Positions 10,000-20,084 of a stretch of DNA of 64,000 nt are shown here, piece after piece. The first letter of the stretch is position 1. Every line of letters starts with the position of its first letter. The DNA comes from Pseudomonas guariconensis (GTDB lineage: Bacteria > Pseudomonadota > Gammaproteobacteria > Pseudomonadales > Pseudomonadaceae): positions 112,824-176,823 of the forward strand of contig NZ_JAMYBK010000009.1 in assembly GCF_024127895.1 (NCBI RefSeq), given 5' to 3'. The notes under the pieces were generated by a model. The model was not told the DNA's origin. It was given only the letters and a program-made list of their open reading frames with translations, and ran no database searches. The position numbers and the translations under genes are program-made.

Positions 10000-10001
10000 A
10001 G

Positions 10002-10526
10002 TCACACGGCGGCTTTCTTCTGACGCACCGCCACCGGCCCGGCATTGGCCTCCACGGCCCGCTTGAGTGCCGGGCACAATCCCAGCATGAACGCCAACTC
10101 CGCCACCACGAACAGCGGCCCGATGATCAGCCCGCTGACATCGTCGACGAACGCCGGCTTGCGACCTTCGTAATAGTGCCCGACGAACTGGATGATCCAG
10201 CCCACCACGAACGCGCCCAGCCCGGCGCTCAGCCACAGCCCGGTAGCCTGCACCGCCAGCGCCTGCCCGGCCCACAGGCACAGCCCTAGCAGCGCGCCCA
10301 TGACCAGCCCGAAGCGCAGGTCCAGGCGCAGGTAGAACCATACCGACGCCGCGGCCACCAGCAATGCCGGGGAGAGCCAGACACCGGCCAGTGCCCAGCC
10401 GGGCCGTGACAGGAGGATCGTCACCGCCAGCACGATCAGCGGGATGCCGACGAAATGGGTGGCGATGTTGCGTGGGTCGCGGTGATAGGCCGCGTATTGG
10501 CTCAGGTGATCGACGAGGCTTTTCAT
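10002..10526 (-). CDS. Mpo1-like (DUF962) membrane protein
   Basis: A 174-residue protein of the DUF962/YGL010w family. The yeast member Mpo1 is an Fe-dependent dioxygenase that alpha-oxidises 2-hydroxy fatty acids. The family histidines appear: His15 in YHRDPRN, His24 in NIATHFVGIP and the GHYYEGRKPA block near 115. Four or five hydrophobic helices surround them, so it is an inner-membrane protein. It converges on pcaC and has no visible operon partner. The bacterial substrate is unknown and the reaction is transferred only by family. Confidence 0.75.
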   Translation of the reverse strand: MKSLVDHLSQYAAYHRDPRNIATHFVGIPLIVLAVTILLSRPGWALAGVWLSPALLVAAASVWFYLRLDLRFGLVMGALLGLCLWAGQALAVQATGLWLSAGLGAFVVGWIIQFVGHYYEGRKPAFVDDVSGLIIGPLFVVAELAFMLGLCPALKRAVEANAGPVAVRQKKAAV

Positions 10527-10630
10527 TGTCGTTCCTCCTTGGCGCCCTGGCAGGAGCGCGACGAATCGTTATGCATGAGCATAGCGCGAGGCCTGGCCTC
10601 CCGGAACCGTGCGGCGTTGATGCGCAGGCA

Positions 10631-11599
10631 TCAGCGCGGCGAATGATCGTGGCGCGGCTGCCGGTTGCCCTGGCGAGCGGAACTGCCTGTCGAGGAAGAC
10701 TGGGTGTCGAGCTGGAGCAGGGTCTCGATCATCGCACGTGCCGCCGGCGACAGGCGATAGCCGCTGCGGCTGACCACCCCGCAGCGCACGCTCAATACCT
10801 CCAGCCCCGGTGGCAGGTTGCGCCAGTGCAGGCGCACCAGGCGCCCAGTGGCCAGGTCTTCGGCCACCGCCTCCTCGCTGGCGCTGCCGATGGCATCGCT
10901 GGCCAGCACCACGCTGCGCAGCACCGCCAGGTGCTCGGTCTGCAGGTGCGGGGTGAAGTCGTTACGCCCGCTGAGGTTGGCCAGGCGCTTGCGCACGCCA
11001 GGCACGAGCAGGGCGCTGGCCAGCGGGTAAGCGAACAGGTCGTTGGTCGACAGGCTGTCCTTGGCCAGCAGTGGGTGCCCAGGGCGGCAGAAAAACAGGC
11101 CGGGGCGGGGCGTGAGCGGTTCGGTGTGGAAGTTCGGGTCGGCCTCGAACGGGCGGATGTCGTCGACGAAGAACTCGATCTGCTCGCGGCGCAGGGCCTG
11201 GCCCAGGCGTTCGGCGTTGTCCACCAGCAGCGCGGTGCGGATCCCGGGATGCGCCGCGATGAAGTGCTGCAGGGCCTCGGGCACCAGGCGCACGGCCAGG
11301 GCCGGGCCGCTGCCGAAGTGCAGCTCGCCGGCGTCGAGCTTGGTCATCTGCAGCACCTCGTTGCTCAACTGCGCTGCGCCCTGCACCAGGCGCCGGGCGT
11401 GCTGCAGGACCACCTGGCCTTCGGGCGTGGGCTGCAGGTTCTTGCTGCCACGGTCCACCAGTGCGCAACCCAGCACCTGCTCCAGGCCCTGGATGGCGCG
11501 GCTGAAGGCCGGCTGGGTGATGCCCATGGCATCGGCGGCACGGACGAAGCTGCGGTATTCGGTGAGGGCAATGAAGTAGCGCAGCTGGCGGAGGTCCAT
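10631..11599 (-). CDS. LysR-family transcriptional regulator
   Basis: A 322-residue LysR regulator with an N-terminal winged helix (MDLRQLRYFIALTEYRSF, and ITQPAFSRAIQGLEQVLG in the recognition region, residues 1-60) and a periplasmic-binding-type effector domain (about 90-300). The C-terminus ends in a Ser/Arg/His-rich tail. It stands between the Mpo1-like gene and an OprD-type porin; all three are on the minus strand but separated by 100-200 bp gaps, so it is probably single. The target and effector are not evident; nearness to pca genes is not proof of a role in them. Confidence 0.8.
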   Translation of the reverse strand: MDLRQLRYFIALTEYRSFVRAADAMGITQPAFSRAIQGLEQVLGCALVDRGSKNLQPTPEGQVVLQHARRLVQGAAQLSNEVLQMTKLDAGELHFGSGPALAVRLVPEALQHFIAAHPGIRTALLVDNAERLGQALRREQIEFFVDDIRPFEADPNFHTEPLTPRPGLFFCRPGHPLLAKDSLSTNDLFAYPLASALLVPGVRKRLANLSGRNDFTPHLQTEHLAVLRSVVLASDAIGSASEEAVAEDLATGRLVRLHWRNLPPGLEVLSVRCGVVSRSGYRLSPAARAMIETLLQLDTQSSSTGSSARQGNRQPRHDHSPR

Positions 11600-11705
11600 G
11601 GTGAGGCTCTACGGCGGGTGGTCAGGGTTCGTTTTTAGCCTTGGCTTTATATAGCGTCAACATATTGGTTGGCTGTTTATTATTCGTTTTTGTTATTTTC
11701 ATAGA

Positions 11706-11792
11706 AACCCGTTCGCGGGCAAGCCCCACAGGGCCTTGCAGGCATACCCTCGATGCTGGTCAGCCAAGCGGATTGGGGCTGCAAAGCAGCCC
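11706..11792. repeat. REP-like hairpins between LysR gene and porin
   Basis: The 207-bp gap holds a degenerate REP-like stretch (TTCGCGGGCAAGCCCCACAGG near 11710) and a GGGGCTGC-aaa-GCAGCCC hairpin at 11775..11792 just beyond the porin stop codon. The stretch 11640..11700 is AT-rich and may hold the LysR promoter. Confidence 0.4.
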
Positions 11793-11806
11793 TGATTGCT
11801 CCGATA

Positions 11807-13060
11807 TCACAACAGCCCAAGCGGATAGCTGACGATCAGCCGGTTCTCGTCGAAGGCGTTGCTGCTGAAGTCGCGTCGCATGGTGGAGTTGCGCCATTTC
11901 AGCGACAGGTCCTTGAAGGGGCCGGCCTGTATGACGTAGGCCAGTTCCGTCTCCCGTGCCCATTCCTTGCCGTCGCTGATGCCGCCGATGTGTACGTTGT
12001 CGCCCTTGATGTAGCGATTCATCAAGGTCAGGCCGGGGAGACCGAGGGTGACGAAGTTGAAATCGTGGCGCAGCTGCCAAGAGCGTTCCTTGGCATTGTC
12101 GAAGCTCGAGTTGTAGCTGTCGTTGGCCAGGGTGCCGCCGCTGGTGCCGTTGACCCGCAGCCAGGCGTCATCGCCGCTGACCTTCTGCAAGCCCAGGTAC
12201 AGGGTGTGCCCGCCATGGCGGGCCGAGAGCATGGCCGAGGCGGTACGGTTGTCCAGCGCACCGGCGCGTTCGGCGCCGTCTTCGCTGCCGATGAAGTAGC
12301 CGAGGTTGGCGCCCAGGGTCCAGTCACCCAGGGGCTGGCTGTGCACCAGGTTGATGTATTGCTGGCGGTAGATGTCCTTGAGCCGGGCGTCCCACAGGCC
12401 GACCAGGGTGCGCTTGTCGTTGAACGTGTACTCGCCGCCGGCGAAGTCGAAGCGGTCGGAGGTGAAGGCGGCGCGACCGTTGAGCGACATGTCTTCCATG
12501 CTGGCATCGTTGCGCGGGCTGTTGCCACGGAACTGGCCGGCGTACAGGGTCAGGCCGTCGATTTCCCGGGACGTGAGTTGGCCGCCACGGAAGGTCTGCG
12601 GCAGTGAGCGGCCGTCATCGGCACGCAGGATCGGCAGCACCGGCATCCACTCGCCGATCTTCAGTTCGGTCTGCGACAGCTTGGCCTTGAAGGCAACGCC
12701 CAGGCGGCCGAAATCGTCGGCCGGGCGGCCGTCGTCATGCACCGGCAGCAGATGGGTGCCGGCGGTGCCCCTGCCGCCATCGAGCTTGACCGAGTACAGC
12801 CCCAGCACATCGACACCGAAGCCGAGGGTGCCCTGGGTGAAGCCGGAGCGGGCGTCGAGGATGAAGCTCTGGGTCCATTCCTCGGCCTTGCCCTGGGGAT
12901 TGGCCGGGTCGACGAAGTTGCGGTTGAGGTAGAAATTGCGCAGGTTGAGCGTCGCCGTGGCGTCTTCCAGGAAACCGCTTTCGGCGGCCAGGGCGGGCAG
13001 GGCGCAGGAGATAGCCAATAGGCCGGGCAACAACTGGCGTGCGGGTTGCAAAGTGCTCAT
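11807..13060 (-). CDS. OprD-family outer-membrane porin, likely aromatic-acid channel
   Basis: An OprD-family 18-strand porin of 417 residues that would admit small carboxylates through the outer membrane. The start at 13060 (MSTLQPARQLL) is chosen because it gives a clean signal peptide ending ALPALA|AESGF; an upstream GTG at 13102 would add 14 charged residues before it. Family marks are FLEDATATLNLRNFYLNRNF, QSFILDARSGFTQGTLGFG and the C-terminal LIVSYPLGLL. A PcaR box 152 bases upstream suggests co-induction with pca genes and uptake of protocatechuate or hydroxybenzoate. The substrate is inferred, not shown. Confidence 0.85.
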   Translation of the reverse strand: MSTLQPARQLLPGLLAISCALPALAAESGFLEDATATLNLRNFYLNRNFVDPANPQGKAEEWTQSFILDARSGFTQGTLGFGVDVLGLYSVKLDGGRGTAGTHLLPVHDDGRPADDFGRLGVAFKAKLSQTELKIGEWMPVLPILRADDGRSLPQTFRGGQLTSREIDGLTLYAGQFRGNSPRNDASMEDMSLNGRAAFTSDRFDFAGGEYTFNDKRTLVGLWDARLKDIYRQQYINLVHSQPLGDWTLGANLGYFIGSEDGAERAGALDNRTASAMLSARHGGHTLYLGLQKVSGDDAWLRVNGTSGGTLANDSYNSSFDNAKERSWQLRHDFNFVTLGLPGLTLMNRYIKGDNVHIGGISDGKEWARETELAYVIQAGPFKDLSLKWRNSTMRRDFSSNAFDENRLIVSYPLGLL

Positions 13061-13211
13061 CGGTGGTGGATCTCTTGTTTTTATCTGGGCGAGCCGGTGC
13101 ACTGCGGTGCGGGTCGCAGGTTCGGCGCTGGTTCTTGATGAACTTGTGCAACGTTGCCTGGGCGATGGTGCGGGGCGGGGAGGGGCGAGGCAATTCGTTG
13201 CAAGCGGAAAG

Positions 13212-13226
13212 GGGCGATTATCGAAC
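13212..13226 (-). promoter_or_regulatory. PcaR box before the OprD-type porin
   Basis: Read on the minus strand this is GTTCGATAATCGCCC, a 14/15 match to the PcaR box upstream of pcaR. It lies 152 bases before the porin start. Only one good box is seen, followed on the plus strand by GAAATGTTCGG, which may be a weak second half. Confidence 0.65.
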
Positions 13227-13306
13227 GAAATGTTCGGGCTGGTTAATTTTCGCCGTTCCCCTTGGCCCTATCGTCGGCAAAGCAGCTCCAAGGTGTCATT
13301 TGACAC

Positions 13307-13332
13307 AAAAAAGCCCACCGCAAGGGTGGGCT
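13307..13332 (-). terminator. terminator of the ttgABC operon
   Basis: The stem GCCCACC (13313..13319) with GGTGGGC (13325..13331) is followed on the minus strand by six U residues (13307..13312). It lies 20 bases after the ttgC stop. Confidence 0.85.
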
Positions 13333-13351
13333 CGATGTCGCTGCTGGACGA

Positions 13352-14806
13352 TCAGCCTTTGGGTGTATCCACCGAGGCCTGCTGGTTGGCCTGGCCGGTG
13401 CGCTCGTACCAGCCGCCGCCGAGGGCCTTGTACAGGTTGACCTCGCTGACCAGTTGCGAGAGCCGGTCGCTGATCAGCGCCTGCTGGGCGCTGAACAGGT
13501 TGCGCTGGGCGTCGAGGAAGGTCAGGTTGCTGTCGATGCCGATGCGGTAGCGGCGCTCGGCCAGGCGGTAGTAGTCCTGGTTGGCCGATACCAGGTCGCG
13601 CTGCGCCTGCAGCTGCTCCTCGAAGGTCTTGCGTGCGGCCAGGCCATCGGAGACTTCCTGGAAGGCGGTCTGGATGGTCTTTTCGTACTTGGCGACGTTG
13701 ATGTCCTTCTGGATCTTCGAGTAGTCCAGGCTCGCCTTCAGGCTGCCGGCGGTGAAGATCGGCAGGTTGATCTGCGGCTGGAACAGCCAGGTGCCGGAGC
13801 CGCCCTTGAACAGCCCGTCCATGTCCGGGCTCAGGGTGCCGGCATTGGCGGTCAGGCTGATGCTCGGGAAGAACGCCGCGCGGGCCGCGCCGATATTGGC
13901 GTTGGCCGCCTTGAGCAGATGCTCGGCTTCCTGGATGTCCGGGCGGCGCTGCAGCAGGTCCGACGGCAGGCCGGCGGGGATCTTGGCCAGTTGGTCGGCG
14001 TCGAGCTTGAGCGGGGCCGGCAGGTCGGCCGGCACGCCGGTGCCCAGCAGCACGGTCAGGCTGTTGAGGTCCTGGGCGACCAGGCGTTGGTACTGCGACA
14101 GCTTGACCCGCGCGCCTTCCACGGCGGTGCGTGCCTGGCTCAGGTCGAGCGCGGAGGCCACGCCGACCTCGTTGCTGCGGCGGGTCAGGTTGTAGCTTTC
14201 CTCGTAGGTCTTGAGGGTTTCCTCGGTCAGCTTGAGCAGGGCCTGGTCGGCCTGCCAGGTGTAGTAGGCGTTGGCCACGCTGGCCACCAGGCTGATCTGC
14301 GTGGAGCGGCGTGCCTGCTCGCTGGACAGGTAGGTTTCCAGGGCCTGCTGGGTCAGGCTGCGCACCCGGCCGAACAGGTCCAGCTCATAGGCGCTGACGC
14401 CGAGGGTGGCCGAATACTGGCTGGTGATGCCCGATTCGCCAGTCTGCGACATGTTCGCCGGAACCCGCTGGCGGCTGCCGCTGCCATTGGCCGAGACCGC
14501 CGGGAACAGGTCGGCCCGCTGGATGCGGTACTGCGCCCGGTAGGCGTCGATGTTCAGCGCCGCGACACGCAGGTCGCGGTTGTTCACCAGGGCGGTCTGG
14601 ATCAGCTGCTGCAGCGCCGGGTCGTGGAAGAACCGGCGCCAGCCCTGTTCGGCGGCGGCCACCTCGGCCGACTCGGTCGGCGAGTACGCAGGGCCTTGCG
14701 GCCACTGCGCGGCCACCGGCGATTCCGGGGCCTGGTAGTCGGGGATCAGCGAGCAACCGCCGAGGATGAAGGCGGTTACCGCCAGGGACAGCAAGGACTT
14801 GGTCAT
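13352..14806 (-). CDS. ttgC: TtgC, outer-membrane channel of RND efflux pump
   Basis: A TolC/OprM-type outer-membrane factor of 484 residues, the same length as P. putida TtgC. It is a lipoprotein: the signal ends in FILGGC with Cys18. Two OEP repeats follow, with [20 protein letters not shown] and [15 protein letters not shown] as typical stretches. It forms the exit duct for the TtgA-TtgB pump for antibiotics, solvents and phenolics. The start codon overlaps the ttgB stop by four bases (ATGA). A U-tract terminator follows. Confidence 0.95.
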   Translation of the reverse strand: MTKSLLSLAVTAFILGGCSLIPDYQAPESPVAAQWPQGPAYSPTESAEVAAAEQGWRRFFHDPALQQLIQTALVNNRDLRVAALNIDAYRAQYRIQRADLFPAVSANGSGSRQRVPANMSQTGESGITSQYSATLGVSAYELDLFGRVRSLTQQALETYLSSEQARRSTQISLVASVANAYYTWQADQALLKLTEETLKTYEESYNLTRRSNEVGVASALDLSQARTAVEGARVKLSQYQRLVAQDLNSLTVLLGTGVPADLPAPLKLDADQLAKIPAGLPSDLLQRRPDIQEAEHLLKAANANIGAARAAFFPSISLTANAGTLSPDMDGLFKGGSGTWLFQPQINLPIFTAGSLKASLDYSKIQKDINVAKYEKTIQTAFQEVSDGLAARKTFEEQLQAQRDLVSANQDYYRLAERRYRIGIDSNLTFLDAQRNLFSAQQALISDRLSQLVSEVNLYKALGGGWYERTGQANQQASVDTPKG

Positions 14807-17800
14807 TGCCCAGCCTCATAACGTGGAGTTTCAGGGGTGGCGTCGGCCTCCGGCTTCTTGCTGCCGAACAGCGACGACACGGCGACGAAGAACAGCGGTA
14901 CCCAGAAGATGGCCAGCACGGTCGCACTGGTCATGCCGCCGATCACCCCGGTGCCGATGGCGTGCTGGCTGCCCGAGCCCGCGCCGCTGGCGATGGTCAA
15001 CGGTACCACGCCGAGGATGAACGCCAGCGAGGTCATGATGATCGGGCGCAGACGCATGCGGCAGGCCTCGATGGTCGCGTCGTACAGGCTGTTGCCCTGC
15101 TCGTGCAGCTCCTTGGCGAACTCGACGATCAGGATCGCGTTCTTCGCCGCCAGGCCAATGGTGGTCAGCAGGCCGACCAGGAAGTACACGTCGTTGGACA
15201 GCCCGCGCATGCTGGTGGCGATCAGCGCACCGATGATACCCAGGGGCACCACCAGGACCACGGCGATCGGGATCGACCAGCTTTCGTACAGCGCTGCCAG
15301 GCAGAGGAACACGAACAGGACCGAGAGGGCGAACAGCGCCGGCATCTGCGAGCCGGAGAGTTTTTCCTCGTAGGACATGCCGGTCCAGGAGTAGCCGATG
15401 CCCGAGGGCAGTTCGCCCGCGATGCGCTCGACCTCGGCCATGGCCTCACCGGTACTGTAGCCTGGGGCCGGGGCACCGAGGATCTCGACCGCCTCGACGC
15501 CGTTGTAGCGCGACAGCTTCGGCGAGCCGTAGGTCCATTGGCCGCTGGCGAAGGCGGAGAACGGCACCATCTCGCCATTGCCGTTGCGCACGTACCACTT
15601 CTGCAGGTCTTCCGGGCTCATCCGGGCGCTCGACTCGCCCTGGATGTACACCTTCTTGACCCGGCCGCGGTCGATGAAGTCGTTGACGTAGCTGCCGCCG
15701 AGGGCGATCGACAGGGTGTTGTTGATGTCGGCGATGGTCACGCCCAAGGCACTGGCGCGCTCGTCGTCGACGGTCAGCAGGTACTGCGGCTCGTCGTTCA
15801 GGCCGTTGGGGCGTACCGCGGTGAGGATCTTGCTCTGCGCGGCCTTGGCGAGGAACTCGTTGCGCGCTTCCATGAGCTTCTCGTGGCCGACGCCGGCGCG
15901 GTCCTGGAGGAACACGTCGAAGCCGGTGGCGTTACCCAGTTCGAGTACCGCCGGCGGGGCGAAGGCGAACACCATCGCATCGCGGAAGCTGAAGAAGTGC
16001 TGTTGGGCGCGGGTGGCCAGGTTGAACACGCTGTTTTCCGCCGAGCGCTCGTCCCAGGGCTTGAGCATGATGAACGCCATGCCCGAGCTCTGGCCACGGC
16101 CGGCGAAGTTGAAGCCGGTCACGGTGAACACCGACGACACGGTGTCGGCTTCGTCCGTGAGCAGGTATTCACGCATCTGGTCGACCACCACCTGGGTACG
16201 TTCGGCGCTGGAGCCGGCCGGGGTCTGTACCTGGGCGAACAGTACGCCCTGGTCTTCTTCCGGGAGGAACGCGGTGGGGATGCGCATGAACAACCAGATC
16301 ATGCCGACGACGATCAGCGCATAGGCCAGCAGGAACGGCACCTTGTTGCGCAGGATGGTGCCCACGCTGCGTTCGTAGCCGCGCACGCTGCGGTCGAAGT
16401 TGCGGTTGAACCAGCCGAAGAAGCCGCGCTTGGCCACATGGTGCTCGCCCTTGGGGATGGCCTTGAGCATGGTGGCGCACAGCGCCGGGGTGAAGATCAG
16501 CGCCACCAGCACCGACAGGCCCATGGCCGAGACGATGGTGATGGAGAACTGCCGGTAGATCACGCCGGTGGAGCCGCCGAAGAACGCCATCGGCAGCAGT
16601 ACCGCCGAGAGCACCAGGGCGATACCGACCAGCGCGCCCTGGATCTGCCCCATGGAGCGCTTGGTCGCCTCCTTCGGCGGCAGGCCTTCCTCGGCCATCA
16701 CCCGCTCGACGTTCTCCACCACGACGATGGCGTCGTCCACCAGCAGGCCGATGGCCAGGATCATGGCGAACATGGTCAGGGTGTTGATGTTGAAGCCGGC
16801 CGCGGCAAGGATGCCGAAGGTGCCCAGCAATACCACCGGTACGGTCATGGTGGTGATGATGGTGGCGCGGAAGTTCTGCAGGAACAGGTACATCACCAGG
16901 AACACCAGCACCACGGCCTCGACCAGGGTGTGGATCACGCCGCTGATCGATTCGGTGACCACTGGGGTGGTGTCGTACGGGAACACGGCCTTCACCCCTG
17001 GCGGGAAGAAGGGCTCGAGGTCGCTGATGGTCTGGCGCAGCGCCTTGGCGGTTTCCAGGGCGTTGGCGCCGGTGGCCAGCTTGACCGCCAGGCCCGACGC
17101 CGGCATGCCGTTGTACTGGGCGCTGATGGCGTAGTTCTCGCCACCCAGGCCGACCTTGGCGACATCGCCCAGGCGCACCTGGGAGCCGTCGCGGTTGACC
17201 TTGAGCAGGATCTTCTCGAACTGCTCGGCGGTCTGCAGGCGGGTCTTGCCGATGATGGTGGCGTTGAGCTGGGTACCCGGCATGGCCGGCAGGCCGCCGA
17301 GCTGGCCGGAGGACACCTGCACGTTCTGCGCGGCGACGGCGGTGCGCACGTCCACCGGGGTCAGCTGGTACTTGTTCAGCTTGGCCGGGTCGAGCCAGAT
17401 ACGCATGGCGTACTGGGCACCGAACACCTGGAAGTCACCCACGCCGGCGGTCCGCGAGATCGGGTCCTGCATGTTGGAGACGATGTAGTTGGCCAGGTCG
17501 TCCTTGGTCATGCTGCCGTCTTCGGACACCAGGCCGATCACCAGCAGGAAGTTCTTCACTGCCTTGGTCACGCGGATACCTTGCTGCTGCACTTCCTGCG
17601 GCAGCAGTGGGGTGGCCAGGTTCAGCTTGTTCTGTACCTGGACCTGCGCGGTGTCGGGGTTGGTACCCTGCTCGAAGGTGGCGGTGATGGTCATGCTGCC
17701 GTCGGAGTTGCTCTCCGAGGACACATAACGCAAGTTGTCGATACCGTTGAGCTGCTGCTCGATCACCTGCACCACGGTGTCCTGCACGGTCTGCGCCGAG

Positions 17801-17955
17801 GCGCCCGGGTAGGTCACGGCGATGGCGATGGCCGGCGGCGCGATGTTGGGATACTGGCTGATCGGCAGGCGCAGGATCGACAACGCGCCCACCAGCATGA
17901 TCACCAATGCGATCACCCAGGCGAAGATCGGGCGATCGATAAAGAACTTCGACAT
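14803..17955 (-). CDS. ttgB: TtgB, RND multidrug/solvent inner-membrane pump
   Basis: A 1050-residue HAE1-family RND transporter, identical in length to TtgB/ArpB of P. putida and close to MexB. The proton-relay Asp pair lies in [17 protein letters not shown], and the second half carries [18 protein letters not shown] with the TM10 Lys. The N-terminus [18 protein letters not shown] is standard. Large periplasmic loops hold the porter and docking domains. It drives toluene, beta-lactam, chloramphenicol and flavonoid efflux with TtgA and TtgC. Three bases separate it from ttgA. Confidence 0.96.
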   Translation of the reverse strand: MSKFFIDRPIFAWVIALVIMLVGALSILRLPISQYPNIAPPAIAIAVTYPGASAQTVQDTVVQVIEQQLNGIDNLRYVSSESNSDGSMTITATFEQGTNPDTAQVQVQNKLNLATPLLPQEVQQQGIRVTKAVKNFLLVIGLVSEDGSMTKDDLANYIVSNMQDPISRTAGVGDFQVFGAQYAMRIWLDPAKLNKYQLTPVDVRTAVAAQNVQVSSGQLGGLPAMPGTQLNATIIGKTRLQTAEQFEKILLKVNRDGSQVRLGDVAKVGLGGENYAISAQYNGMPASGLAVKLATGANALETAKALRQTISDLEPFFPPGVKAVFPYDTTPVVTESISGVIHTLVEAVVLVFLVMYLFLQNFRATIITTMTVPVVLLGTFGILAAAGFNINTLTMFAMILAIGLLVDDAIVVVENVERVMAEEGLPPKEATKRSMGQIQGALVGIALVLSAVLLPMAFFGGSTGVIYRQFSITIVSAMGLSVLVALIFTPALCATMLKAIPKGEHHVAKRGFFGWFNRNFDRSVRGYERSVGTILRNKVPFLLAYALIVVGMIWLFMRIPTAFLPEEDQGVLFAQVQTPAGSSAERTQVVVDQMREYLLTDEADTVSSVFTVTGFNFAGRGQSSGMAFIMLKPWDERSAENSVFNLATRAQQHFFSFRDAMVFAFAPPAVLELGNATGFDVFLQDRAGVGHEKLMEARNEFLAKAAQSKILTAVRPNGLNDEPQYLLTVDDERASALGVTIADINNTLSIALGGSYVNDFIDRGRVKKVYIQGESSARMSPEDLQKWYVRNGNGEMVPFSAFASGQWTYGSPKLSRYNGVEAVEILGAPAPGYSTGEAMAEVERIAGELPSGIGYSWTGMSYEEKLSGSQMPALFALSVLFVFLCLAALYESWSIPIAVVLVVPLGIIGALIATSMRGLSNDVYFLVGLLTTIGLAAKNAILIVEFAKELHEQGNSLYDATIEACRMRLRPIIMTSLAFILGVVPLTIASGAGSGSQHAIGTGVIGGMTSATVLAIFWVPLFFVAVSSLFGSKKPEADATPETPRYEAGQ

Positions 17956-17958
17956 GTC

Positions 17959-19113
17959 TTACTCCCCTTTGCCGCCTGCGCTTGCCGCATTGGCCTGGGC
18001 TGGATTGACCGCTTTCTTGACGTTGGTGGCCTCGCTGACCTTGACCTCGACGCCCGGGCGGACGAACTGCAGGCCTTCGGTGATCAGGCGGTCGCCCGGG
18101 TTGAGGCCTTCCTCGATGAGCCAGTCGTTACCCAGGGTGCGGTTGGCCTTGAGGTTACGCAGCTCGACCTTGTTCTCCTGGTTGACCACCAGCGCGGTCG
18201 GGTTGCCCTTGAGGTCCCGGGTCACGCCCTGCTGCGGGGCCAGGATGGCGTTGGCGTTGACCCCAGCCTGCAGGCGGGCATGCACGAACATGCCGGGCAG
18301 CAGGGTGTGCTCGGGGTTGGGGAAGATCGCCCGCAGGGTCACTGAGCCGGTGGTCTCGTCGACCGCGACTTCGGAGAACTCCAGGCGGCCTTCCTGGCCG
18401 AACAGGCTGCCGTCTTCCAGCACCAGCTGGACCTTGGCGGCATTCTCGCCGGCCTTCTGCAACTGGCCGCTTTCCAGGTCGCGGCGCAGCTTGAGCAGCT
18501 CGGCGGTGGACTGGGTGACGTCGACGTAGATCGGGTCGAGCTGCTGGATGGTGGCCATGGCGTTGCTCTGGCCGTTGTTCACCAGCGCGCCTTCGGTGAC
18601 CGACGAGCGACCGATGCGGCCGCTGATCGGGGCCAGGACCTTGGTGTAGCGCAGGTCGATCTGGGCGCTCTTGAGCGAGGCTTCAGCCTGCAATCGTTTG
18701 GCATTGGCGTCGTCGTATTCCTGCTTGGAGACAGCCTGCTCGTCGATCAGCTGCTTGTAGCGCTCGGCCAGCGAGCGGGTGGCTTGCAGGTTGGCCTGGG
18801 CATTGGCCAGGTTGGCTTCGTAGATGGCCGGGTCGATCTGGTACAGCTGTTGGCCGGCCTTGACGTCGCTGCCTTCCTTGAACAGGCGCTTGAGAATGAT
18901 GCCGTTGACCTGTGGACGAACCTCGGCGACCCGGTAGGCGCTGGTGCGTCCCGGCAGTTCGCTGGTCAGGGTGTAGGCCTGTGGCTGGAGGGTAACGACG
19001 CCGACCAGAGGAGCCTGCGCCGCGGGCGCTGCTTCTTCTTTGTTACAGCCACTTAGCAAGGTTGCCAGGGCGACGGCGGAAACCAGGGCGGTGACGGCTG
19101 GCTTGAATTGCAT
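17959..19113 (-). CDS. ttgA: TtgA, periplasmic adaptor of RND efflux pump
   Basis: A membrane-fusion protein of 384 residues, anchored as a lipoprotein (TLLSGC, Cys23). It has the lipoyl half-motifs (PGRTSAYRVAEVRPQVNG, and LAPISGRIGRSSVTEGALV), a coiled-coil hairpin at about 100-170 and a C-terminal beta-barrel. It links TtgB to TtgC across the periplasm. It is the first gene of ttgABC, divergent from ttgR, and is controlled by the TtgR operator in the 256-bp gap. Confidence 0.95.
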   Translation of the reverse strand: MQFKPAVTALVSAVALATLLSGCNKEEAAPAAQAPLVGVVTLQPQAYTLTSELPGRTSAYRVAEVRPQVNGIILKRLFKEGSDVKAGQQLYQIDPAIYEANLANAQANLQATRSLAERYKQLIDEQAVSKQEYDDANAKRLQAEASLKSAQIDLRYTKVLAPISGRIGRSSVTEGALVNNGQSNAMATIQQLDPIYVDVTQSTAELLKLRRDLESGQLQKAGENAAKVQLVLEDGSLFGQEGRLEFSEVAVDETTGSVTLRAIFPNPEHTLLPGMFVHARLQAGVNANAILAPQQGVTRDLKGNPTALVVNQENKVELRNLKANRTLGNDWLIEEGLNPGDRLITEGLQFVRPGVEVKVSEATNVKKAVNPAQANAASAGGKGE

Positions 19114-19213
19114 GAGGATCCTCGGGTCGCTAGAGCTGGGAGACGCTCAAGAATAGTGGAAGTGTCCTATCGGAAAAATACTTATCCAGTGGATAAATAG
19201 CTTACTAACGAAT

Positions 19214-19243
19214 ATACTTACATTCATGCTTGTTTGTAAATAC
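19214..19243 (+). promoter_or_regulatory. TtgR operator
   Basis: An imperfect palindrome in the ttgA-ttgR gap, with TTACA (19218..19222) and TGTAA (19235..19239) as inner arms around TTCATGCTTGTT. It closely resembles the described TtgR operator, which covers the overlapping ttgA and ttgR promoters; binding of phenolics or antibiotics to TtgR releases both. Confidence 0.8.
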
Positions 19244-19369
19244 CGCAGAGGGGTGTGAATCCCCCCGCGGACTGGACACATACACCGGGTGAGGCCCTGA
19301 AAGAGGCGACCCCGGCCTGATGACCGCACGCCATGCGAGCGTGCGGGCCGTGATAGAGGTTGAGCTGCC

Positions 19370-20002
19370 ATGGTCCGTCGAACCAAAGAGGAAGCCCAGG
19401 AAACCCGCGCCCAGATCATCGAGGCGGCGGAAAAGGCCTTCTACAAGCGCGGGGTTGCGCGAACCACCCTGGCCGACATCGCCGAGCTGGCGGGCGTGAC
19501 CCGCGGGGCGATCTACTGGCATTTCAGCAACAAGGCCGACCTGATCCAGGCATTGCTCGACAGCCTGCACGAGACCCATGACCACCTGGCCCGCGCGAGC
19601 GAGAGCGAGGACGAGGTCGACCCGCTCGGCTGCATGCGCACGCTGTTGCTGCAGGTGCTCAACGAGCTGGCGCTCGACGCGCGCACCCGGCGTATCAATG
19701 AAATCCTGCATCACAAGTGCGAGTTCACCGACGACATGTGTGAAATCCGCCAGCAGCGCCAGGGAGCGGTCCTGGATTGCCATGAGGGCATCACCCTGGC
19801 CATGACCAATGCCGTGCGCCGCGAGCAATTGCCCGCCGACCTGGACGTGCAACGTGCGGCCATCGCCCTGTTCGCCTATGTCGATGGCTTGATCGGGCGT
19901 TGGTTGCTGTTGCCGGACAGCTTCGACCTGTTGGGCGATGCTGAAAAATGGGTCGACACGGGGCTGGATATGCTGCGCTTGAGTCCCTCTCTGCGCAAAT
20001 GA
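19370..20002 (+). CDS. ttgR: TtgR, TetR-family efflux repressor
   Basis: A TetR-family repressor of 210 residues. The N-terminal helix-turn-helix ([20 protein letters not shown], residues about 30-50) precedes an all-helical ligand pocket (about 60-205) that in P. putida TtgR binds chloramphenicol, naringenin and phloretin. It is transcribed divergently from ttgA over the shared operator. The N-terminus [20 protein letters not shown] matches TtgR/MexR-type TetR proteins of Pseudomonas. Confidence 0.96.
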   Translation: MVRRTKEEAQETRAQIIEAAEKAFYKRGVARTTLADIAELAGVTRGAIYWHFSNKADLIQALLDSLHETHDHLARASESEDEVDPLGCMRTLLLQVLNELALDARTRRINEILHHKCEFTDDMCEIRQQRQGAVLDCHEGITLAMTNAVRREQLPADLDVQRAAIALFAYVDGLIGRWLLLPDSFDLLGDAEKWVDTGLDMLRLSPSLRK

Positions 20003-20084
20003 CACTTTGTGAAGGATTGTGATGAAGTGTTTCCCCTCTGTATTAAGGGGAGGTTAATGCGGCGCCCGAGCGGCCCCAGCATCC

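Noticed and set aside
14806..18345. Open frame of 1179 codons opposite ttgB
   Set aside because: It is the antisense shadow of ttgB/ttgA: composition is rich in His, Gln, Gly and Asp as expected from reverse reading of GC-rich codons, and there is no family likeness or ribosome site.
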